From: Microbacteriaceae bacterium
GTDB taxonomy: Bacteria; Actinomycetota; Actinomycetes; Actinomycetales; Microbacteriaceae
Direction: 5' to 3'
DNA: 28,174 bases
NCBI GenBank assembly: GCA_025463545.1
Contig: JAODAR010000002.1
Coordinates: forward strand, 1 to 28,174
Below the pieces are notes generated by a model, which made no database searches, was not told where the DNA came from, and saw nothing but the letters and a program-made list of their open reading frames with translations. The translations under genes were made by a program, and so were the position numbers. Positions 23,418 to 28,174 of the stretch are shown here, in pieces (the first letter of the stretch is position 1; each line of letters begins with the position of its first letter).

Positions 23418-24785
23418 ATGACGGATTACGCAGTGGTCAACCCGGCAACCGGAGAAACGGTCAGCACGTATCCCACGATGTCGGATGAACAGCTCGACGA
23501 GGCGGTCGCGGCCGCCGACAGAGCCCACCGCGAGTGGTCGCGCTCCACCACTGTCGGGGAACGCGCTGCATTGATCCACCGCGTCGGCGAACTGCACATC
23601 GAACGGCGTGACGAGCTCGCCGAGATCATCGTGCGGGAAATGGGCAAGCCCATCGAGCAAGCTCTCGCCGAGGTCGACTTCAGCGCTGACATCTACGCCT
23701 ACTACTCCGAGAACGCTGAGGCGTTCCTGCAGGACGAGCCGATCGAACTGCGCGCCGGAGAGGGTTCGGCGCTCATCCGGCGGCAGTCCCTCGGTGTTCT
23801 GCTCGGCATCATGCCGTGGAACTTCCCGTACTACCAGGTCGCCAGGTTCGCGGGACCGAACCTGATCGTCGGCAACACCATCCTGCTCAAGCACGCGTCG
23901 CAGTGCCCTGAGTCAGCGGCCGCGATCGCGCAGATCTTCGAGGATGCCGGGTTCCCGGACGGCGCGTACGTCAACATCTATGCCACCAATGAGCAGGTCG
24001 CAACGCTCATCGCCGACCCCCGCGTGCAGGGAGTCTCACTGACGGGCTCAGAGCGGGCCGGGGCAGCGGTGGCGGAGGTCGCCGGACGCAACCTGAAGAA
24101 GGTCGTGCTCGAACTCGGCGGGTCGGACCCATTCATCCTCCTGAGCACTGACGACCTCGACGCGGCCGTCGACGCCGCGGTCGCCGCTCGCCTCGACAAC
24201 AGCGGCCAGTCCTGCAATGCCGCCAAGCGCTTCATCGTGCAGGGCGAGCTCTACGAGCCCTTCCTGGAGAAGTTCACGGCGGCACTCACGGCCGTGGCCC
24301 CCAGCGACCCGAACGCACCCGACACGGTCCTCGGCCCGCTGTCATCTGCCGCGGCGGCCGACCGGCTCCAGGAGCAGCTGGACCGCGCTGTCGCCCAGGG
24401 CGCGACCGTCGTGTCGAATGGCGATCGGGAGGGCACCTTCTTCCCCTCCACGGTTCTCACCGATGTCAGCCCTGACAACGACGCGTACCGTGAGGAGTTC
24501 TTCGGTCCGGTCGCCATGGTGTTCCGCGCGGACTCCGAGGATGACGCAATTGACAAGGCCAACGACACCCCGTTCGGCCTCGGGTCGTTCCTCTTCACCA
24601 CCGACCCGGATCAGGCCCTCAGGGTCGCCGACCGGATCGAAGCCGGAATGGTGTTCGTCAACCTCGTCGGGGCCGACGGCGCGGAGCTCCCTTTCGGCGG
24701 CATCAAGAGAAGCGGCTTCGGCCGTGAGCTCGGCCGATTCGCCATGGAGGAGTTCGTCAACAGGAAGATGATCCGGATCGGCTGA
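23418..24785 (+). CDS. gabD: Succinate-semialdehyde dehydrogenase-type aldehyde dehydrogenase
   Basis: A 455-residue aldehyde dehydrogenase. The cofactor and active-site elements are in order: IMPWNFPYYQ (residues 131-140), SLTGSERAGAAVAEVAG, the general base Glu232 in VLELGGSDPF and the nucleophile Cys266 in NSGQSCNAAKRF. The SER/SCNAAKRF pattern and the short length match the GabD/Sad branch that oxidises succinate semialdehyde to succinate. The ATG at 23418 has AGGAGGAGG before it; an earlier frame to 23307 has no family match. It is divergent from the gcdH pseudogene and 18 bases before a VOC gene. Other short aldehydes are possible substrates. Confidence 0.87.
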   Translation: MTDYAVVNPATGETVSTYPTMSDEQLDEAVAAADRAHREWSRSTTVGERAALIHRVGELHIERRDELAEIIVREMGKPIEQALAEVDFSADIYAYYSENAEAFLQDEPIELRAGEGSALIRRQSLGVLLGIMPWNFPYYQVARFAGPNLIVGNTILLKHASQCPESAAAIAQIFEDAGFPDGAYVNIYATNEQVATLIADPRVQGVSLTGSERAGAAVAEVAGRNLKKVVLELGGSDPFILLSTDDLDAAVDAAVAARLDNSGQSCNAAKRFIVQGELYEPFLEKFTAALTAVAPSDPNAPDTVLGPLSSAAAADRLQEQLDRAVAQGATVVSNGDREGTFFPSTVLTDVSPDNDAYREEFFGPVAMVFRADSEDDAIDKANDTPFGLGSFLFTTDPDQALRVADRIEAGMVFVNLVGADGAELPFGGIKRSGFGRELGRFAMEEFVNRKMIRIG

Positions 24786-24803
24786 AGCGCAGGGGAGATG
24801 CCC

Positions 24804-25181
24804 ATGGAGATTCTGCAGGTGGCCCAGCACGCCGACGACCTCGACCGGGCCGCCGCCTTCTACACGGCGCTGCTCGGCGGGCCGCCGGCGGCGCGCTTTG
24901 AGGCGTCGGGCCTGCTTTTTTTCAATGTGGGACGCTCACGACTGCTGCTGGAGCGCGCCGCCGCATCCGCTCTGATCTACCTGCAGGTGGACGACGTGCG
25001 CTCCACGATCGAAGCAGCACGGATGCGCCGGGTCGAGGTCGTCGAGGAACCGCACGTGATCTTCAGCCACGTCGATGACACGCTGGGGCCGGCCGGCACC
25101 GACGAGTGGATGGCGTTCATCCGTGACAGCGAGGGCAACCTCGTCGGACTGGTCAGCCACGAACCGCGCCACGACCCGTGA
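24804..25181 (+). CDS. VOC-family (glyoxalase/bleomycin-resistance) protein
   Basis: A 125-residue protein with the two beta-alpha-beta-beta-beta modules of the VOC superfamily: MEILQVAQHADDLDRAAAFYTALLG at the start, LIYLQVDDVRSTIEAARMR in the middle and EWMAFIRDSEGNLVGLVSH at the end. The metal ligands typical of the glyoxalase fold seem to be His10 and a later Glu, but the substrate is unknown. ATG 24804 has AGGGGAG six bases upstream and is preferred to ATG 24798, which sits on top of that site. It follows the aldehyde dehydrogenase in the same operon. Confidence 0.8.
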   Translation: MEILQVAQHADDLDRAAAFYTALLGGPPAARFEASGLLFFNVGRSRLLLERAAASALIYLQVDDVRSTIEAARMRRVEVVEEPHVIFSHVDDTLGPAGTDEWMAFIRDSEGNLVGLVSHEPRHDP

Positions 25182-25187
25182 TCTGCG

Positions 25188-25255
25188 TTCGCGCTGCCGA
25201 ACTGTGCACGCGCGGTTGGTGTGCCCCCAGCGCGTGCGACGATCGGCAGCGCGAA
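25188..25255. terminator. Large two-stage hairpin between convergent genes
   Basis: A 13-bp perfect stem (25188-25200 with 25243-25255) and an inner 8-bp stem (GCACGCGC at 25206-25213 with GCGCGTGC at 25230-25237) share the same centre, so they form one long hairpin separated by a 5 by 5 internal loop. It begins six bases after the VOC stop and lies 45 bases from the stop of the AhpD-like gene on the other strand. It looks like a bidirectional terminator, although no T tract follows. Confidence 0.55.
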
Positions 25256-25299
25256 GGAAACCCGAGGTCCGCGATCGGGCGGTGACACCCCGGGGCCCG

Positions 25300-25941
25300 T
25301 CACACCGACGGCACTGAATCGATCGGACGGCCCACGGTGAGCGCCTCGCGGAGCGCTGGGTCCAGTTCCTGGTAGGCCGCATCCGGCTCCGCGCCGACGG
25401 CTTCGAGCACGCTGCTGAAGAAGCAGCGTGCTGCTGCGGACAGGATGACGTCGAAGATCTGGTCGTCGCTGAATCCCAGCTCGCGAAGAGGCTGCAGGTC
25501 GGCCGCCGTCATTCCTGCCGCATCCCGCGTGACGTGGTCCGCGAGCTGCATGACCGCGCGGTCCGCTGCCGAGATTCCGGCCGAGTCGGGGTCACGGGTC
25601 AGGTCAGCGACCACCTCGGGCGGAAAGTGGTGCTCGGCCAGGATCTTGCCGTGTGCCAGCACGCAGTAGCTGGAACCCAGGCGCACGGCGGCGGCCACGG
25701 TGGCCAGTTCGTAGGTGCGGTCATCCGCTGCGGCCTTGATCGCCTTGTTCAGCGCCATCCAGGCTCGGTAGACGGCCGGGCGGCGCGCGAACACGCGGGT
25801 GAAATTGGGCAGGTAGCCGACCCGGGCGCGCTCGTCGTCGTACAACCGGGCCGTTTCGGCCCAGTCAGGGTCACCCACTTCGGGGTCACTCGCTTCGCGG
25901 CCGCTCACTTCTGAGTCGCTGGGCATCGGGATGTAGCTCAT
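25300..25941 (-). CDS. AhpD/carboxymuconolactone decarboxylase-like protein
   Basis: A 213-residue protein of the AhpD-like (peroxidase-related) family. The core motif reads RLGSSYCVLAHGK, where relatives have C-x-x-C-x-x-x-H; the first Cys is Ser here while the second Cys and the His remain. The long helical C-terminal half (SDDQIFDVILSAAARCFFSSV) resembles family members. A thiol peroxidase activity is thus doubtful, and a different redox or metal role is possible. The N-terminus has a short Ser/Asp/Glu-rich stretch (SDSEVSGREASDPEVGDPD). ATG 25941 has GAGGTGG five bases upstream. It converges with the VOC gene and ends near the hairpin. Confidence 0.75.
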   Translation of the reverse strand: MSYIPMPSDSEVSGREASDPEVGDPDWAETARLYDDERARVGYLPNFTRVFARRPAVYRAWMALNKAIKAAADDRTYELATVAAAVRLGSSYCVLAHGKILAEHHFPPEVVADLTRDPDSAGISAADRAVMQLADHVTRDAAGMTAADLQPLRELGFSDDQIFDVILSAAARCFFSSVLEAVGAEPDAAYQELDPALREALTVGRPIDSVPSV

Positions 25942-26030
25942 GTCGCCACCTCGCGTCACGTCCGCGCCCGCCCCCGGCCGCCCTGGCCCGGCGCGATGCT
26001 CGAAGGCTACGCCGCGGCGCGCACGCCAGC

Positions 26031-26087
26031 AAGGCATCCGTCGACCTGGAGCACGGCATCCGTCAACCCCGTGAGCACGGCATCCGT
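26031..26087. repeat. Three spaced copies of GGCATCCGT
   Basis: GGCATCCGT occurs at 26033-26041, 26055-26063 and 26079-26087, the last two inside identical GAGCACGGCATCCGT copies 24 bases apart. The run lies in the spacer between the AhpD-like gene and the rplA terminator, where it is not coding. The core word GGCATCC/GGATGCC is frequent in the whole window. Confidence 0.8.
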
Positions 26088-26091
26088 TAAA

Positions 26092-26120
26092 CCAAGAAGG
26101 GCCCGCCTGTCGGCGAGCCC
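26092..26120 (-). terminator. Rho-independent terminator of the rplK-rplA operon
   Basis: Transcribed from the minus strand, a 9-bp stem (complement of 26112-26120 with 26099-26107, one G-U pair) closes a four-base GACA loop and is followed by TTCTTGGTTT. It begins 21 bases after the rplA stop. It is the best canonical terminator in the window. Confidence 0.8.
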
Positions 26121-26141
26121 CTCCTCGGTGTTCGAAAGAAC

Positions 26142-26831
26142 TTAGATGCTGTTCACGTCGAGCGGGATGCCAGGACCGAACGTGGTCGAGACGGCGCCCT
26201 TGGTGATGTAACGGCCCTTGGACGAGCTCGGCTTCAGGCGCACGATCTCTTCGAGCGCGGTCGAGATGTTCTCGTCCAGCTGCTCGGCGGTGAAGGACGC
26301 CTTGCCGACGACGAAGTGCACGTTGGAGTGCTTGTCGACGCGGAACTCGATCTTTCCACCCTTGATGTCGGAGACGGCCTTGGCCACATCCGGCGTCACG
26401 GTTCCGGTCTTCGGGTTCGGCATGAGGCCACGCGGGCCGAGGACCTTACCGAGACGACCGACCTTGCCCATGAGCTCCGGGGTGGAGACGGCGGAGTCGA
26501 ACGAGGTGTAGCCGGCGGCCACCTTCTCGATCAGCTCGTCGCCACCGACCTCGTCAGCGCCGGCCGCGATGGCGGCATCCGCTGCGGGGCCCGTCGCGAA
26601 CACGATGACGCGGGCAGTCTTGCCGGTGCCGTGCGGGAGGATGACCGTACCGCGGACCATCTGGTCTGCCTTACGGGGGTCGACGCCGAGCTTGAGCGCG
26701 ACCTCGACGGTGGAGTTGAAGTTCGCGGAACCGGTCTCCTTGGCGAGGGTGACGGCTTCGGCGGGGGTGTAGAACTTATCGGCTTCGATCTTCTCGGCCG
26801 CGGCCCGGTAGGCCTTTGACTTCTGTGCCAT
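26142..26831 (-). CDS. rplA: 50S ribosomal protein L1
   Basis: A 229-residue L1 protein. The signature region [23 protein letters not shown] is present, with [21 protein letters not shown] and a normal [15 protein letters not shown] start. L1 binds 23S rRNA at the L1 stalk and also represses its own operon by binding the mRNA. The ATG at 26831 has AGGAG seven bases upstream. A 122-base spacer separates it from rplK. The operon ends in the terminator at 26092. Confidence 0.98.
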   Translation of the reverse strand: MAQKSKAYRAAAEKIEADKFYTPAEAVTLAKETGSANFNSTVEVALKLGVDPRKADQMVRGTVILPHGTGKTARVIVFATGPAADAAIAAGADEVGGDELIEKVAAGYTSFDSAVSTPELMGKVGRLGKVLGPRGLMPNPKTGTVTPDVAKAVSDIKGGKIEFRVDKHSNVHFVVGKASFTAEQLDENISTALEEIVRLKPSSSKGRYITKGAVSTTFGPGIPLDVNSI

Positions 26832-26953
26832 TTGAATCTCCTGTAGTGAAAACTGAGAATGTGGTTTCGTGAGCCTGGCTGGCTCTCCCACGTCGTGCTG
26901 CGAGCAGGCGCCGCTCCGCGGGTGCGGGTGACGGATGCGTCTGGCTGGGTGTG

Positions 26954-27385
26954 TTACGCCTCGACCGTGATGCCCATGGAGCGGGCCGTGCCGGCGATGA
27001 TCTTCGACGCGGCGTCGAGGTCGTTGGCGTTAAGGTCGACCATCTTGGCTTCGGCGATTTCGCGAACCTGGGCCTGGCTGAGCTTGGCAACCTTGACGGT
27101 GTGCGGGGTACCTGAACCCTTGGCCACACCGGCGGCCTTCTTGATGAGCTCTGCTGCCGGCGGGGTCTTCAGGATGAACGTGAACGAGCGGTCCTCGTAC
27201 ACGGTGATCTCAACCGGAATGACGTTGCCGCGCTGGGCTTCGGTCGCCGCGTTGTACGCCTTGCAGAACTCCATGATGTTGACGCCGTGCTGACCCAGCG
27301 CCGGCCCGATGGGCGGGGCGGGGTTCGCGGCGCCAGCCTTGATCTGGAGCTTGATGAGCCCCGTGACCTTCTTCTGACGTGCCAT
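26954..27385 (-). CDS. rplK: 50S ribosomal protein L11
   Basis: A 143-residue L11 protein with every conserved element: [54 protein letters not shown] and the C-terminal rRNA-binding domain with GITVEA. L11 forms the GTPase-associated centre with 23S rRNA. The start is ATG 27385 with GGGAAG about eight bases upstream. Genes nusG, rplK and rplA appear in the usual order. Confidence 0.98.
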   Translation of the reverse strand: MARQKKVTGLIKLQIKAGAANPAPPIGPALGQHGVNIMEFCKAYNAATEAQRGNVIPVEITVYEDRSFTFILKTPPAAELIKKAAGVAKGSGTPHTVKVAKLSQAQVREIAEAKMVDLNANDLDAASKIIAGTARSMGITVEA

Positions 27386-27485
27386 GTGTTGTTTCTTCCC
27401 TTTCGATTCGAGCGGCCTGGGCCGCTCTCCCGCCTCCCCGGTCGGTCCGGGGCGCGGTGGTCTGCGCGGATCGCGCCGAGCGCTG
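27386..27485 (-). promoter_or_regulatory. nusG-rplK spacer with hairpins
   Basis: The spacer holds a perfect 8-bp stem with a two-base loop (27410-27417 with 27420-27427) and a 6-bp stem with a five-base loop (27436-27441 with 27447-27452). In E. coli L1 binds the leader before rplK to control the operon, so one of these hairpins could be such a site; that is inference. No convincing promoter was found. Confidence 0.35.
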
Positions 27486-28174
27486 CTAGAGCTTGGTGAC
27501 CTGGTCGAAGCTGAGCTCGACCGGGGTCTCGCGCTCGAACAGGGAGACGAGGACCGTGAGCTTGCCGCTCTCGGGCTTGATCTCGCTGATCGTGCCGGGC
27601 AGGCCCGCGAACGAGCCTTCCTTGATGGTGATCGTCTCGCCGACCTCGAAGTCGACCTCGGCCGGGATGGCCCGGGACTGTGTCGCCGAGCCGCGACCGC
27701 CGGTTGCCTTGGTCGGCGCCTCGGCGACCTGCACCGTGCTCTTCAGCATGTTGAACGCCTCTTCGAAGCGCAGCGGGGTGGGGTTGTGCGAGTTGCCGAC
27801 GAAGCCCGTGACGCCGGGCGTGTGCCGGACGACGGACCACGAGTCCTCGTTGAGGTCCATCCGGACGAGCACGTAGCCGGGGATCCGCACGCGGTTGACG
27901 AGCTTGCGCTGGCCGTTCTTGATCTCGACCACGTCCTCCATCGGGACCTGGACCTCGAAGACGGCATCCTCCTGGCCGAGGCTGCCCTTGCGCTGCTCGA
28001 TGTTCTGCTTCACGCGCTTCTCGAAGCCGGCGTAGGAGTGGATGACGTACCACTTGCCGAACTTGGCGCGGAGCTCCTGCCGGAACGCGTCATAGGGGTC
28101 GAGCGCGGCCTCCTCGGCCTCGTCGTCCGTGGCCGCCTCGGCGGCCTCCGCCTCGTCCAGGCTGTGCACCTCGA
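27486..28174 (-). CDS. nusG: Transcription antitermination/termination factor NusG, 5' end outside window
   Basis: At least 229 residues are visible and the frame is open to the window edge. The N-terminal acidic stretch ([18 protein letters not shown]) is the actinobacterial NusG extension. The NGN domain has [36 protein letters not shown] and TPGVTGFVG. The KOW domain has [21 protein letters not shown] and ends FDQVTKL. NusG binds RNA polymerase and Rho. GTG 28169 is the first in-frame start inside the window, but the acidic extension is usually longer, so the start is probably upstream. Confidence 0.96.
   Translation of the reverse strand, partial: EVHSLDEAEAAEAATDDEAEEAALDPYDAFRQELRAKFGKWYVIHSYAGFEKRVKQNIEQRKGSLGQEDAVFEVQVPMEDVVEIKNGQRKLVNRVRIPGYVLVRMDLNEDSWSVVRHTPGVTGFVGNSHNPTPLRFEEAFNMLKSTVQVAEAPTKATGGRGSATQSRAIPAEVDFEVGETITIKEGSFAGLPGTISEIKPESGKLTVLVSLFERETPVELSFDQVTKL

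Overview
The window is GC-rich actinobacterial DNA. The sigma factor/DGPF pair, a DUF222-HNH protein, the GTG starts, the strong purine-rich ribosome binding sites and the nusG-rplK-rplA block all fit a member of the Microbacteriaceae (Cryobacterium, Salinibacterium or Leifsonia-like). The genus is an inference from gene style, not from a marker comparison.

Layout. (1) 1-3.5 kb: the 3' part of a DUF222/HNH gene, then a convergent ECF sigma factor (ECF42-like) translationally coupled to a DGPF/YCII protein, with a good ECF-type promoter in the divergent spacer to an SRPBCC gene. (2) 3.5-7.7 kb, minus strand: the lower beta-ketoadipate pathway (pcaF, pcaJ, pcaI and a PcaC reading frame) is intact. 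Its upper part is wrecked: pobA survives only as about 100 N-terminal codons fused directly to the tail of pcaD, pcaD and pcaC are out of frame, and the IclR regulator has lost its middle and its end. The ring-cleavage genes pcaH, pcaG and pcaB are absent. (3) 7.7-9.5 kb: a stand-alone YqaJ-type nuclease and a zinc-free MDR oxidoreductase, ended by a strong hairpin.

(4) 9.6-19.7 kb: an eight-gene minus-strand sugar operon with a divergent ROK repressor. It encodes two Gfo/Idh/MocA dehydrogenases, a complete ribose-type ABC importer (permease, lipoprotein, double ATPase) and three TIM-barrel sugar isomerase/epimerase-like enzymes, all with complete metal sites. No sugar kinase or phosphosugar enzyme is present. 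An oxidation, lyase/isomerase and reduction route on an unphosphorylated sugar or glycoside would fit, similar in logic to levoglucosan or 3-keto-glycoside degradation. This is the most interesting intact system in the window.

(5) 19.7-23.3 kb: a decay zone with an IS110-family transposase remnant, a fragment of a second transposase, an intact GNAT acetyltransferase, a Gly-rich repeat protein and a multiply frameshifted glutaryl-CoA dehydrogenase-like gene. (6) 23.4-26 kb: an aldehyde dehydrogenase of the succinate-semialdehyde type with a VOC protein, and a convergent AhpD-like protein. (7) 26.1-28.2 kb: the conserved rplA, rplK and nusG genes on the minus strand, with a terminator after rplA; nusG runs off the window.
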